A stretch of 64,000 nucleotides of DNA from Burkholderiaceae bacterium. GTDB lineage: Bacteria > Pseudomonadota > Gammaproteobacteria > Burkholderiales > Burkholderiaceae_C. The stretch is taken from the NCBI GenBank assembly GCA_030123545.1, contig CP126124.1, forward strand, positions 1,674,001 to 1,738,000, read 5' to 3'. Position 1 is the first letter of the stretch. Each line of letters starts with the position of its first letter. Of the stretch, positions 1 through 11,653 are shown in pieces. The notes below the pieces were generated by a model. That model did not search any database. It was not told the origin of the DNA and saw nothing but the letters and a program-made list of their open reading frames with translations. Both the position numbers and the translations under genes were made by a program.

Positions 1-3038
<3,038 letters not shown>

Positions 3039-3045
3039 GCGACCG

Positions 3046-3071
3046 AAAAAAAAGCCGCCCGAAGGCGGCTT
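3046..3071 (-). terminator. Intrinsic terminator of the RND efflux operon
   Basis: Read on the minus strand this is an 8-bp GC-rich stem (AAGCCGCC / GGCGGCTT) closed by a TTCG tetraloop and followed by a run of eight T. It lies 24 nt past the stop codon of the RND permease gene and also separates it from convergent dnaE2. The T-run is on the correct side only for minus-strand transcription. Confidence 0.9.
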
Positions 3072-3094
3072 GAGCGACCCGGTTCACCCGGCGG

Positions 3095-6000
3095 TCACGC
3101 GGTATGCGGCGCACCGTCGCTCGCGGCGCTCTCGGCGTTTTCGATGTCGCGATGCTTGCTGCGGTCGGAGGCGATGAACAGGTACATCGCCGGCACCACG
3201 AACAGCGTGAACAGCGTGCCGATCGCCATGCCGGTGAAGATCACCAGGCCCATCGCATGCCGGCCCGCCGCGCCGGCGCCGGAGGCGATCACCAGCGGCA
3301 CCACGCCGAACACCATCGCCGCGGTGGTCATCAGGATCGGGCGCAGCCGGATGCCGGCGGCTTCGACGATCGCATCGCGTTTGCTTTTGCCCTCGTGCTG
3401 CAGCGTGTTGGCGACCTCGACGATCAGGATGCCGTGCTTGCTGATCAGGCCCATCAGCGTCACGAGCCCGACCTCGGTGTAGATGTTCATCGAATCGAAG
3501 CCGAGGAAGATGAAGATCATCGCGCCGAACAGCGCCATCGGCACCGAGACCAGGATCACCACCGGGTCGCGGAAGCTCTCGAACAGCGCCGCGAGCGCCA
3601 GGAACACGATGATGACCGCGAATGCGAAGGTCAGGGCGAAGCCGCCCGATTCCTGCACGAACTGGCGCGACGGACCCGCGTAGTCGACCTGGTAGCCGCT
3701 CGGTGCGAGCTTGTGTACCTCGTCGCGCAGGTATTGCAGCGTTTCGCCCTGCGAGCCGCTGGGAACGCCCGAGATCGTGACCGAATTGAGCTGCTGGAAG
3801 TGGTTGATCGTTTCGGGCTCGACCGAGTACTTCAGGCTCGCCACGGTGCTGGCCTGCACCAGGCCTCCGCTCGGCGTCTTGAGGTAGAAGTTCAACACGT
3901 TGGCCGGGTTCAGCCGGTCGACCTGCAGCACCTGCGGCATCACCTTGTACGATCGACCCGAGATCGAGAAGTAGTTGACGTAGCCGCCAGCCATGGCCGC
4001 GGTCAGCGCGTTGCCGACATCCTGCTGGGTCATGCCGAGCGACGCCGCCTTGTCACGGTCGATCACCACCGTCGCCTGCGGCAGGTCGTACTTCAGGTCG
4101 GCGTCGACGAAGTAGAACTTGCCGTCTGTGCGCGCCTTGTCCATCAGCTGCTGCGACAGCGTGTTGAGGTTCTGGAACGACTCGGTGCTCTTGATCACGA
4201 ACTGCACCGGCAGGCCCGACGACCCCGGCAGCGGCGGGAACTGGAACGCGGCGACGCGCGCGCCGGCGATCTTGTTCCAGCGCTGCTGCAGTTCGGTCTG
4301 GATCTCGTGCGCGCTGCGCGTGCGCTGGTCCCACGGCTTCAGAATGATGCCGGCGATGCCGCTGTTCGGCGCCGGTGCACCGGTCAACTGGAATATCTGC
4401 TGGTATTCGGGCAGCGATTTCGCGTCCTGGAACACCTGGTCCGCGTAGGTCTGCATCTGGTCGATGGTCGCGGTCGCGGGCCCCTGCAGTATGCCGAGCA
4501 CGATGCCCTGATCTTCCTCGGGCGCGAGTTCGTACTTGGCCATCTTGAACATCAGGCCCAGGCAGACGATCAGGATCGCGCCCATCACGATCAGCACCGG
4601 CCAGGTCTTCAGCAGGCTGGCCAGGAGGCGCGTGTAGCCGCGATGCACGCGCTCGAACACGTGCTCGATCAGCGTCGCGAACTTGCCGCTGTCCTGCTCG
4701 GGCCTGAAGATGCGCGAGCAGATCATCGGCGACAGCGTCAATGCAACGATGCCCGACACCGTGACCGCGCCGGCGAGCGTGAATGCGAATTCGGTGAACA
4801 ACGCGCCGGTGAGGCCTCCCTGGAAGCCGATCGGCACGTACACCGCGACCAGCACCACGGTCATCGCGATGATCGGACTGCCGAGTTCGCGCGCGGCGAT
4901 CAGTGCCGACTGGAATGCGCTCTTGCCCTCGCGCATGTGGCGGTCCACGTTCTCGACGACGATGATCGCGTCGTCCACCACCAGCCCGATCGCCAGCACC
5001 AGCGCCAGCAGCGTCAGCAGGTTGATCGAGTAGCCGAGCACCAGCATCACGAAGAACGCGCCGATCAGCGACAGCGGCATCGCGATCAGCGGCACGATGA
5101 CCGCGCGCAGCGTACCGAGGAACAGATAGATCACGATCGTGACGATCACCAGCGCCTCGATCAGCGTCTTGACCACTTCGTGAATCGAGCTGTTGATGAA
5201 ATCGGTCGAGTCGTAGACGATCTTGCCGGTCAGGCCGGCGGGGAGCTGGCTCTGGAGTTCGGGGAACGCCTTGCGCACGCTATCGGCGACGGTGAGCACG
5301 TTGGCCTCGGGCGCGACCTTGATCCCGATGAACACCGAGCGCACGCCATTGAACGCGACGTTGAAGTTGTAGTTCTCGGACCCGAGCGTGACGGTCGCGA
5401 CGTCCTGCAGCCGCACGATCGCGCCGTTCGCGCTCTTGATCGCGAGGTGCTTGAACTCTTCGACGCTGTGCAGCGAGGTGTTCGCGTTCAACGGCACCGT
5501 CACCATGTCGTTCTTGCTCTGGCCGACCGCGGCCAGGAAGTTGTTCGCCGCCAGCGCCGCGGAGACGTCGGCCGCCGTGACGCCGACCGCGGCCATCTTC
5601 GACGCATCGAGCCAGGCGCGCAGCGCGAAGGTGCGCGCGCCCAGGATTTCGGCGGTCTGCACGCCCTGGATCGAATTGAGCTTCGGTTGCACCACGCGCA
5701 CCAGGTAGTCGGTGATGCTGTTGTTGGGCATCTCATTGCTGTAGAAGCCCATGTACATCGCGTCGGTGGTCTGGCCGACCTGCACCGCGAGCACCGGCGC
5801 CTGCGCCTGCGCCGGCAGTTGATTGCGCACCGACGCCACCTGGGTGTTGATCTCGGTCAGCGCGCGATTGGCGTCGTAATTGAGGCGCAGCGTCGCGGTG
5901 ATCACCGACACCCCCAGGCTGCTGGAGGACGACAGGTAGTCGATGCCCTGCGCTTGCGCGATCGCGGCCTCGAGCGGCTGCGTGATGAAACCGGCCACGG

Positions 6001-6172
6001 TCTCGGCATCGGCACCGAAATAGGCAGTGGTGACGGTCACGACCGCGTTCTGGGTCTTCGGGTACTGGTTGATCGGCAGGCTGTCGAGCGCGCGCAGGCC
6101 GAGCACGACGATGAGCAGGCTGATCACCATCGCCAGCACCGGCCGGCGGATGAAGAGGTCGGTGAACTTCAT
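3095..6172 (-). CDS. RND multidrug efflux permease (HAE1/AcrB family)
   Basis: Inner-membrane proton-driven drug/H+ antiporter that forms the trimeric engine of a tripartite pump. The 1025 residues match the usual family length. The N-terminus is typical (FIRRPVLAMV, first transmembrane helix about residues 11-30), followed by a large periplasmic domain, the TM4 proton-relay motif GLVVDDAIIVVENV with its Asp pair near residue 405, a second periplasmic domain and C-terminal helices (LMGLISKHGILIVEVAN). It is the last gene of an operon with the adaptor (14-nt gap) and the outer-membrane lipoprotein. The substrate cannot be read from sequence; the closest general type is the MexF/AcrB-like drug exporters. 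No adjacent regulator gene is visible. Confidence 0.93.
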   Translation of the reverse strand: MKFTDLFIRRPVLAMVISLLIVVLGLRALDSLPINQYPKTQNAVVTVTTAYFGADAETVAGFITQPLEAAIAQAQGIDYLSSSSSLGVSVITATLRLNYDANRALTEINTQVASVRNQLPAQAQAPVLAVQVGQTTDAMYMGFYSNEMPNNSITDYLVRVVQPKLNSIQGVQTAEILGARTFALRAWLDASKMAAVGVTAADVSAALAANNFLAAVGQSKNDMVTVPLNANTSLHSVEEFKHLAIKSANGAIVRLQDVATVTLGSENYNFNVAFNGVRSVFIGIKVAPEANVLTVADSVRKAFPELQSQLPAGLTGKIVYDSTDFINSSIHEVVKTLIEALVIVTIVIYLFLGTLRAVIVPLIAMPLSLIGAFFVMLVLGYSINLLTLLALVLAIGLVVDDAIIVVENVDRHMREGKSAFQSALIAARELGSPIIAMTVVLVAVYVPIGFQGGLTGALFTEFAFTLAGAVTVSGIVALTLSPMICSRIFRPEQDSGKFATLIEHVFERVHRGYTRLLASLLKTWPVLIVMGAILIVCLGLMFKMAKYELAPEEDQGIVLGILQGPATATIDQMQTYADQVFQDAKSLPEYQQIFQLTGAPAPNSGIAGIILKPWDQRTRSAHEIQTELQQRWNKIAGARVAAFQFPPLPGSSGLPVQFVIKSTESFQNLNTLSQQLMDKARTDGKFYFVDADLKYDLPQATVVIDRDKAASLGMTQQDVGNALTAAMAGGYVNYFSISGRSYKVMPQVLQVDRLNPANVLNFYLKTPSGGLVQASTVASLKYSVEPETINHFQQLNSVTISGVPSGSQGETLQYLRDEVHKLAPSGYQVDYAGPSRQFVQESGGFALTFAFAVIIVFLALAALFESFRDPVVILVSVPMALFGAMIFIFLGFDSMNIYTEVGLVTLMGLISKHGILIVEVANTLQHEGKSKRDAIVEAAGIRLRPILMTTAAMVFGVVPLVIASGAGAAGRHAMGLVIFTGMAIGTLFTLFVVPAMYLFIASDRSKHRDIENAESAASDGAPHTA

Positions 6173-6185
6173 CGGGGCAGGGCCT

Positions 6186-7355
6186 TCACTTTTCCTGGGG
6201 CGTCGGGTTCGGGTTGTCCGCCGGTTGGATCTTGTTGTCGATCACGACCGGCGTGTCGTTCTTGAGCTTGAGCTGCCCGCTGCTCACCACCTGCTGGCCG
6301 GCTTCCAGGCCTTTGGTGATGGCGACTTGGTCGCCGCGTGTCGGCCCGGTCTCGACGAACACCTGTTTCGCGACGAGCTGCTCGCCGTTGCCCGACGCAG
6401 CGGCGCCGGGTTTCGGCTGGGGCTCGCCCGGTTTCGCTGCCGGCGGCTTGGCTTTCTCGACCACGAACACGGTCGAGCCATACGGGTTGTAGGTGATCGC
6501 GGTCTGCGGCACCGTGAGCCGTTCCTGGACCGCGCCGACGTCGATGCGCACATCGGCGAACATGCCGGGCAGCAGCTCGCGCTTCGGATTGGCGACGGTG
6601 GCCTGCACCTGCACGTTGCGCGTCGACGGATCGACCTTCGGATTGATCGCATTGATCTTGCCGGCAAAGGTCTGGCCCGGATAGGCATCGATGCCCAGCT
6701 TCACGGCCTGGCCTGTCGCGAGGCCGTTCAATTCCTGCTGCGGCAGCGTGAAGTCGACATAGATCGGATCGAGCGTCTGCAGCGTGACCAGCGCGGTGCC
6801 GGCATTCACGTATTGCCCGGGCTGCAGCGTGGTGATGCCCAGGCGCCCGGCGAACGGTGCGCGGATCGACTTCTTGTCAACCTGCGCGGCCTGTTGCGCC
6901 ACCTGCGCGCGTGCGCTCTTGAGGGCGTTCGTGTCGGCGTCGACCTGCGCCTGGCTTACCGCCTGCACGGCGAGCTGCGCCTTATCGCGCTTGAGCACGG
7001 TCTCGGCCTGGTCAGCCGCCGCCTGCAGCACATGCAGCTGCGCGACGTCGGCATCGGCATTGAGCTGCACCAGCAGCGCGCCGGCCGGCACGTCCTGTCC
7101 CGACTTGAAGTGAATGCTGCGCACCAGTCCGGCGACCTCGCTCGCCAGATCGGCGCCACGCACCGGGTTCAGCGTGCCGACCGCCTTGAGCTGCGGCTGC
7201 CACTGGAGCTTTTGCACCACGATCGTCGACACCGTCTGCGGCTGCGGCTTAGGGATCGACGCGATCAGTTTCCTGATCTGCAAAAATTTGCCGAGGGCCA
7301 GCGCTGCGATCAGCACCAGCACGGCGCCGATCATGATCAGCATGCGCTTCGTCAT
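6186..7355 (-). CDS. RND efflux periplasmic adaptor (membrane fusion protein)
   Basis: The 389-residue adaptor bridges the inner-membrane permease and the outer-membrane channel. An N-terminal hydrophobic anchor (about residues 5-21) is followed by a biotinyl-lipoyl-like half (VAGLVRSIHFKSGQDV), an alpha-helical hairpin rich in Ala and Gln (about 95-150), the second lipoyl half (APFAGRLGI), a beta-barrel region and a C-terminal membrane-proximal domain. A Pro/Lys/Gly-rich insertion (roughly residues 295-320, EKAKPPAAKPGEPQPKPG) interrupts the C-terminal domain, probably as a flexible loop. The gene sits between the outer-membrane factor and permease genes on the same strand with short gaps, so the three are very likely co-transcribed. 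Confidence 0.92.
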   Translation of the reverse strand: MTKRMLIMIGAVLVLIAALALGKFLQIRKLIASIPKPQPQTVSTIVVQKLQWQPQLKAVGTLNPVRGADLASEVAGLVRSIHFKSGQDVPAGALLVQLNADADVAQLHVLQAAADQAETVLKRDKAQLAVQAVSQAQVDADTNALKSARAQVAQQAAQVDKKSIRAPFAGRLGITTLQPGQYVNAGTALVTLQTLDPIYVDFTLPQQELNGLATGQAVKLGIDAYPGQTFAGKINAINPKVDPSTRNVQVQATVANPKRELLPGMFADVRIDVGAVQERLTVPQTAITYNPYGSTVFVVEKAKPPAAKPGEPQPKPGAAASGNGEQLVAKQVFVETGPTRGDQVAITKGLEAGQQVVSSGQLKLKNDTPVVIDNKIQPADNPNPTPQEK

Positions 7356-7391
7356 CTTCGAGTTCTCCTGCGGTTCTTCGGGCCGGGTCGG

Positions 7392-8990
7392 TCAGTTCGG
7401 CGCGGTGGCCGGCGTACTGGACGGCGTCGCGTTGGGTGCAGTCGCCGGCGCAATGGATGCATCGGCCAGTGCGCCGCGGTTCCACCAGCCGCCGCCGAGC
7501 GCCTGAAACAGCGCGGCGGTGTCGGCGTAGCGCGCCGCCTGCGCCTGCACCAGCGCGGTATGGGTTTGCAGCCAAGCCTGCTGCGACGTGAGCAGCTGCA
7601 CGTAGCTGACCGCCCCATTGCGGTACTGCTCGGTGCTCATGTCGAGCGACTGGCGCGCCGCGGCCTCGGCGTCGGCCTGCGACTTGAGCGTGTCGGCGTC
7701 GAACTCGAGCGCGCGCAGCGCGTCGGCCACGTTCTGGAATGCGACCAGCAGCGTGCTGCGGTATTGCGCAGCAGCCGCATCGTAGGCCGCGATCGCCGCG
7801 CGCCGCTGCGCGTTCAGCGCGCCGCCGTGGAACAGCGGCTGGGTCAGCCCGGCCGCGAGGCTCCAGAAGGTCCACGGAGTGCTGAACAGGTCGCTGGCCT
7901 GCAGCGCGGTGCTGCCGTAGCTCGCGGAAAGCTGGATCTGCGGATAGAGATTCGCGGTCGCGACGCCGACCTGCGCGCTCGCCTGGTGCAGCAGCGCCTC
8001 GGCGGCGCGCACGTCCGGGCGCTGGCGCGCCAGTTCCGACGGCAGCGACAGCGGCAGCGTCTGCGGCAGGTTCAGGCTGGCGAGATCGAATTCGGGCAGG
8101 TTCGGCTCGCTCGGCAGCCGGCCGGCGTACACCGCGAGTTGATGGCGTGTCTGCGCCAGCGATTTCTCCAGCGCCGGCAGTGTGGCCAGCGTCTGCGCCA
8201 CCTGCGTGCGCTGCGCGAGCACGATCGATTTCGGCGTCGCGCCGGTGTCGAACTGTTTCTCGAGAATGCCGAGCTGGTCCTGCTGGGCCTTCAGCACTTC
8301 GCGCGTCGCCTTCAACTGAGCGCGCAGCCCCGCTTCCCGGATCGCGGTGGTGACCAGGTTGCCGGTCAGCATCAGGTAGGTGGCCTCTACCTGGTAGCGC
8401 TGCGCATCGACGGCGGCCTGCGCACCCTCGAGCTGGCGGCGCACGCCACCGAACAGGTCCAGCGTGTAGGAGACGTTGACCTGGGCGTTGAACAGCGTCA
8501 GCAGAGCGCCGCCAGGGGTCTGGGTCTGGACCGCGGACGCGTGCTCGCGCTGCACACCGAGCTGCGCATCCACGCGCGGCAACTGCAGATTGCCTTGCTG
8601 CGCGCGCAGACTCTCCTGCGCCTCGCGCAAGGTGGCCTGCGCTGCGGCCAGCGTCGGGCTGCGCTCGAGCGCGCTGCGGATCAGCTCGTCGAGCTGGCTG
8701 GAATGGAACACCGCCCACCATTGGGCCGGAATATCGGAGCCGCTGGCCCATTCCTGCGCCGTGCCGCCGGCGACCGGTGCCTGTGCGGTCTTCGCCGGTA
8801 GCGGAGAGGCAGTGTAGTCCGGGCCGCGCGCAGCCGCCGGCAACTCCGGCGTCTTGAAGTCGGGTCCGACCGCGCATCCGGAAAGCAGCGCACTGGCGAG
8901 CGCGAGCAGGCCTGCGCGGCGAATCCCCGCCACGCTGAGCGGGCGTTGCAGAAAGGGGGGGTGCGACGGGAGGACGCTGTTGTTATGCAT
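7392..8990 (-). CDS. RND efflux outer-membrane lipoprotein, NodT/OprM family
   Basis: Outer-membrane channel of the tripartite pump. A lipoprotein signal peptide is clear: hydrophobic stretch LLALASALLSG followed by the lipobox Cys and AVGPDF, the hallmark start of mature NodT-family factors. Two repeated helical domains follow (AQATLREAQESL, then ALLHQASAQVGVATANLYPQI), ending in a Ser/Thr/Ala-rich tail. I chose the ATG at 8990, giving the Cys at residue 39. An upstream in-frame ATG at 9047 has a distant GGGAGA and would give a 57-residue leader before the Cys. It is the first gene of the operon. The 9048-9232 upstream stretch contains an AT-richer block near 9095-9135 that probably holds the promoter. 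Confidence 0.9.
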   Translation of the reverse strand: MHNNSVLPSHPPFLQRPLSVAGIRRAGLLALASALLSGCAVGPDFKTPELPAAARGPDYTASPLPAKTAQAPVAGGTAQEWASGSDIPAQWWAVFHSSQLDELIRSALERSPTLAAAQATLREAQESLRAQQGNLQLPRVDAQLGVQREHASAVQTQTPGGALLTLFNAQVNVSYTLDLFGGVRRQLEGAQAAVDAQRYQVEATYLMLTGNLVTTAIREAGLRAQLKATREVLKAQQDQLGILEKQFDTGATPKSIVLAQRTQVAQTLATLPALEKSLAQTRHQLAVYAGRLPSEPNLPEFDLASLNLPQTLPLSLPSELARQRPDVRAAEALLHQASAQVGVATANLYPQIQLSASYGSTALQASDLFSTPWTFWSLAAGLTQPLFHGGALNAQRRAAIAAYDAAAAQYRSTLLVAFQNVADALRALEFDADTLKSQADAEAAARQSLDMSTEQYRNGAVSYVQLLTSQQAWLQTHTALVQAQAARYADTAALFQALGGGWWNRGALADASIAPATAPNATPSSTPATAPN

Positions 8991-9232
8991 GGCCGCGATG
9001 CCGCAGGCAGCGATCCGGCGCGGCATGCGAACTAAAGAACGACGCATTATGCACAGAACAGGTCTCCCGCGTCGTCGCAGACCGTAACCGGTTCTAGCCT
9101 ATACGGAGAAAAGGTTTCTTGCTATTGTTTTTGAACTAGCGCGGCTGTGACGCGATGCCGCTCACGACCCGCGTCGTGCCGGCATCCCGCGCTGCGCTGC
9201 GCATCAGCCATCGCTGCCGGTGCACGGATCGC

Positions 9233-9268
9233 GTGGAGCGGGTGAAGGGAATCGAACCCTCGTATGAA
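9233..9268. repeat. Prophage attachment repeat, left copy (3' fragment of tRNA-Gly)
   Basis: A 36-bp sequence identical to 15988-16023. On the minus strand it encodes the 3' part of tRNA-Gly from the variable loop through the T-arm and acceptor to CCA. Similarity stops sharply on the phage side, although a TTGGG block two bases further on is also shared. There is no 5' half of a tRNA here, so this is the displaced host end of the target gene. Confidence 0.92.
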
Positions 9269-9280
9269 ATTTGGGTTGGT

Positions 9281-9331
9281 TATTCGTCAAGAATAGGTTA
9301 AGGTGCGCAGCTATTCGTAACGAATAGCTGC
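9281..9331. promoter_or_regulatory. Two repeated operator-like dyads at the phage left end
   Basis: Two related sites lie 31 bp apart (about three helical turns): TATTCGTCAAGAATAG at 9281-9296 and TATTCGTAACGAATAG at 9312-9327, identical at 14 of 16 positions. The second extends to a perfect 11-bp inverted repeat (9307-9317 and 9321-9331) around TAA. They lie upstream of the replication gene and, in the circular phage, between it and the divergent repressor gene. This is the expected place for lysogeny operators. Binding by the repressor encoded at 15700-15951 is inference. Confidence 0.6.
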
Positions 9332-9421
9332 CGCCGTGACCTTCTCTGTCGTTGTCTCCCGCTCCGATTCGCATTGCCGCGTCGTCGGCGTGTGGTTGGT
9401 TTCCGTCTCGGGAGCCTTTGC

Positions 9422-10564
9422 ATGAGCACCGGCCGGGCCGCAGCGGCAAGCGGAGCGCGCAGCGGCCCGGCCGGTGCTCGGCTGCTCCGGCTGGCCTCCG
9501 AAGGGCGGGACGTGCTAGTAACACGTCCCGTTAGTCCAAATTTCTGGACTGAGACCCCCCGCCCGGCTCCCTTCTTCGTCGATTGGCTCAGCATCAGCCA
9601 GGTCCACCTAGAGGGTGGCCTCCCTCTCGTTGATGCCGGCTGCGTGATGGCGACCGACGAGGGCGGGGAACTGGTCTGGAAGACCGTGCGGGCGGTGAAG
9701 CACGAAGGGTCTTTTGAGACCAGCGTCAATGTCCGTTGTGACGGCCATCGGGTCACCTTCTCCGGCAACGTCTCCCGCTTCGGCCGTGCCGATAACTTCT
9801 TTGGCTTCGGTTTCGTCGAGTGCCTGCGTCGTGTCAACGCGTTGCTCTCTCACTATGGCCTGCCGCCTTTCACGGCCGGCAAAAGAATCGAGTTCGTGAA
9901 GCGCGGCGATGTGGTCTATCAGTGGACCGGTGCCCGATTCTCCCGCATCGACCTCACCGCCAACTACGAAGCGGGCAGTGAGGCCGATGCGCACGCGGTG
10001 ATGCAGTACCTCGGCAGCCAGCATGCAAGGCGGCACGAGGGCCGGGTCCTCGGTCAGGGTGAAACCGTCGCCTGGGGCGTCGGGAGCCGCCGCCAGTACT
10101 GGAAGGCCTACATCAAGCATCTGGAGCTTCGTCGGCACGGCGGAAGCGAGCAAGTAGCGGCGCACTGCGAGCAGCGCGGTGTCGTCCGTTTTGAGGGAAC
10201 CCTTCGGTCAAACGCCCTGACTGACATGGGAGCTGCGTTTCTGGGCGACTACGAATCGGGGTTCGCTATGGGCCAACTCATCAAGCTTTTCGATCAGCAA
10301 ACCGAAGTCCTCGGCCGCGTCGAGCATTCGACCGACGAGCTCGAGCTTCTGCCGAAGCGCCTTCGTGCGACGGCGCGTGACTACCTGGCCGGCATGGACT
10401 GCTCGCGGTCCATGAGCCGCTCCGGGTTCTATGCGCATCGGCGCGGTCTTCTCCCCTACGGCCTGGACATTGCCGTGCGCAACGTCCGTCCGTTCCAGCC
10501 TCGTGTCCGGGTGGTGCAGCTGCGCCCGGCCGAGGTTCCATCCTGGTACCAGCTCGCAGCATAG
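9422..10564 (+). CDS. Phage replication initiation protein, II/X family
   Basis: Probable rolling-circle initiator that nicks the double-stranded phage DNA, equivalent to filamentous phage gene II. The recognisable region starts with FFVDWLSISQVH (about residue 50) and includes GFGFVECLRRVNALL, the segment FSRIDLTANYEAGS, and RRQYWKAYIKHLELRRH with candidate Tyr nucleophiles, followed by RFEGTLRS. The ATG at 9422 has a GGGAG site seven bases upstream, giving 380 residues. However, its first 30 codons are low complexity and lie in a large inverted repeat. The in-frame GTG at 9512, preceded by GAAGG, is an alternative start that would fit the family N-terminus better. It opens the phage early operon; the ssDNA-binding gene follows after 12 nt. 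Confidence 0.85.
   Translation: MSTGRAAAASGARSGPAGARLLRLASEGRDVLVTRPVSPNFWTETPRPAPFFVDWLSISQVHLEGGLPLVDAGCVMATDEGGELVWKTVRAVKHEGSFETSVNVRCDGHRVTFSGNVSRFGRADNFFGFGFVECLRRVNALLSHYGLPPFTAGKRIEFVKRGDVVYQWTGARFSRIDLTANYEAGSEADAHAVMQYLGSQHARRHEGRVLGQGETVAWGVGSRRQYWKAYIKHLELRRHGGSEQVAAHCEQRGVVRFEGTLRSNALTDMGAAFLGDYESGFAMGQLIKLFDQQTEVLGRVEHSTDELELLPKRLRATARDYLAGMDCSRSMSRSGFYAHRRGLLPYGLDIAVRNVRPFQPRVRVVQLRPAEVPSWYQLAA
9424..9530 (+). other. Tandem stem-loops in the rep 5' region, possible phage origin element
   Basis: An 18-bp perfect inverted repeat (arms 9424-9441 and 9462-9479, 20-nt loop) is followed by a 9-bp perfect hairpin (9506-9514 and 9522-9530, 7-nt loop). The loop of the first contains GCAAGCGGAGCGC, which recurs exactly at 14784-14796 in the other non-coding region. 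Filamentous phage origins and packaging signals are clustered hairpins, so this may be one, overlapping or preceding the rep coding region. Confidence 0.5.
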
Positions 10565-10576
10565 GAGATCTCCATC

Positions 10577-10924
10577 ATGGCTAGGTTCAAGGTCGTTGCG
10601 CTCAAGCGCTGGAAGGGCTCTCTCGATGGCAAGGCCATCGACAGCGCCAAGCTCTACATCGAGGTCAAGCTCGACGACAGCCGCAACGGCGTCGATCAGT
10701 TCGCGAAGGGCGTGTTCACCGAGGAGCTGCGGCTCCCGTCGTCTGAACTGGTCAAGCGCCTGGAGAGGCTGCCGCTCCCGTTCATGGCTGAGGTCGATAC
10801 CGAGCGCGTCGGCAACGGCCGCGAGAGCCGCGAGGTCGTGCTCGATGTGCGCCCGGTCGGTGCGCCGGTGATCGACCAGCAGACTGGCGAAATCAAGCCG
10901 GGTACGGTACGGAGGTCCGCGTGA
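10577..10924 (+). CDS. Filamentous phage ssDNA-binding protein (gene V-like)
   Basis: The 115-residue product has the size, charge and position of inovirus helix-destabilising proteins, which coat progeny single strands and switch replication towards packaging. It lies 12 nt after the replication gene, with a GGAG site seven bases before the ATG. The N-terminal half is basic and beta-rich (ARFKVVALKRWKGSLDGKA), and the C-terminus ends with the hydrophilic PVIDQQTGEIKPGTVRRSA. I recognise it by context and length more than by strict motifs, so the exact family is uncertain. Its stop overlaps the GTG of the next gene. Confidence 0.75.
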   Translation: MARFKVVALKRWKGSLDGKAIDSAKLYIEVKLDDSRNGVDQFAKGVFTEELRLPSSELVKRLERLPLPFMAEVDTERVGNGRESREVVLDVRPVGAPVIDQQTGEIKPGTVRRSA

Positions 10925-11151
10925 CTCTGCAGGACGGGACGCTGTCCTCCATGGAGGAGGCTCTCAAGTGGCTCAAGCGGGCGCTCGATGTTGCTGTCGA
11001 GGCTCAATGCAGCTACGGCGTTCGCAACTCCCTGCTGTTGTCGTATGCGGAGTTACGTAGGGCGATCGGTGAGCAGAAGGCACAGATGGGCGTGCAGGTG
11101 TCCGACGCCGATCTGGTTGCGTGGCCTTTGCCTGGCCGGGGGGTGTCGTGA
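10921..11151 (+). CDS. Small phage protein of unknown function
   Basis: 76 codons starting at a GTG that overlaps the stop of the ssDNA-binding gene (GTGA), and ending on the start of the next (TGATG). That tight coupling supports translation. The sequence is soluble-looking and helical (SMEEALKWLKRALDVAVEAQ), with a single Cys and no membrane segment. Its place between the early replication module and the coat gene fits the small accessory proteins of other inoviruses. No function can be assigned. Confidence 0.65.
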   Translation: MTLQDGTLSSMEEALKWLKRALDVAVEAQCSYGVRNSLLLSYAELRRAIGEQKAQMGVQVSDADLVAWPLPGRGVS

Positions 11152-11315
11152 TGGCTTGGTCTGAGTTTTTCTTGGGCCTGCTGGCGGGCGCGATCGTGAT
11201 CGCTGGTTTCGAGTGGTCGCACCAGCGTCTCGAAGCCGCCAGGCGCGTCCGCGTCGCTCGAGCTCGAGCAGCTGCGATCACTTGGTGGCGTCAGTGGGAG
11301 GAGCCGCGAGCGTGA
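11151..11315 (+). CDS. Small single-span phage membrane protein
   Basis: 54 residues, ATG overlapping the preceding stop by one base. Residues 5-21 (EFFLGLLAGAIVIAGFE) form one hydrophobic span, followed by an amphipathic basic tail rich in Arg and ending in WWRQWEEPRA. Filamentous phages encode tiny membrane proteins here (minor coat pVII/pIX type). The charge pattern and position fit, but the assignment is inference. Confidence 0.6.
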   Translation: MAWSEFFLGLLAGAIVIAGFEWSHQRLEAARRVRVARARAAAITWWRQWEEPRA

Positions 11316-11327
11316 TTCCAGCCGGTC

Positions 11328-11367
11328 GCCCTGCGTGCAGGGCTTCCGGGTGCAATTCCGCACCGTT
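11328..11367 (+). other. Stem-loops in the coat-gene leader
   Basis: Two short hairpins precede the coat gene: GCCCTGC / GCAGGGC (arms 11328-11334 and 11337-11343) and a GGTGC / GCACC stem a few bases on. They leave the GGAGA ribosome site free and may stabilise the abundant coat mRNA 5' end. The role is inference. Confidence 0.35.
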
Positions 11368-11385
11368 CAACTTGGAGAGATTGAA

Positions 11386-11619
11386 ATGATGTTCCTGGAA
11401 AAGTGCCGCAAGTACGCGGCGACGGCCGGCGTCTCGCTGGCTTCCTTCGGCGCGCTGGTGCTGTCGCAGGGCGCGCATGCCGCGATCGACGTCACGGCCG
11501 CGACCACCGGCATCGCCGATGCGCAGACTGCGGTCCTGGCCGTGCTGGCCGCGATGATCACGATGGCCGCTGCTGTGTACGGCGTGGTCAAGGTGCTCGC
11601 TCTGCTTGGCCGTCGCTGA
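11386..11619 (+). CDS. Major coat protein precursor (pVIII-like)
   Basis: 77-residue precursor of the main capsid subunit. A basic N-terminus (MMFLEKCRKY) and hydrophobic stretch lead to a signal peptidase site after AHA (residue 32). The mature 45-residue protein has an acidic N-terminal half (AIDVTAATTGIADAQ), a hydrophobic core (LAVLAAMITMAAAVYGVV) and a basic C-terminus (KVLALLGRR), exactly the charge layout of filamentous phage coat proteins. I chose the ATG at 11386 because GGAGAG lies nine bases upstream. A strong terminator follows immediately, as in other inoviruses, helping to keep coat protein the most abundant product. Confidence 0.9.
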   Translation: MMFLEKCRKYAATAGVSLASFGALVLSQGAHAAIDVTAATTGIADAQTAVLAVLAAMITMAAAVYGVVKVLALLGRR

Positions 11620-11624
11620 TGTGA

Positions 11625-11650
11625 GGGAGGGGGGTTCGCCCCCCTTTTTT
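11625..11650 (+). terminator. Central terminator after the coat gene
   Basis: A perfect six-pair G/C stem (11629-11634 and 11639-11644) with TTCG loop and six T. It starts a few bases past the coat stop codon and ends three bases before the next ATG, a classical Rho-independent terminator separating the high-level coat unit from the structural genes. Confidence 0.92.
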
Positions 11651-11653
11651 CTC

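Noticed and set aside
3104..8801. Two very long plus-strand frames opposite the RND operon
   Set aside because: Composition dominated by Asp, His, Arg and Gln, as expected from the complement of GC-rich coding DNA; the minus-strand pump genes have all family motifs.
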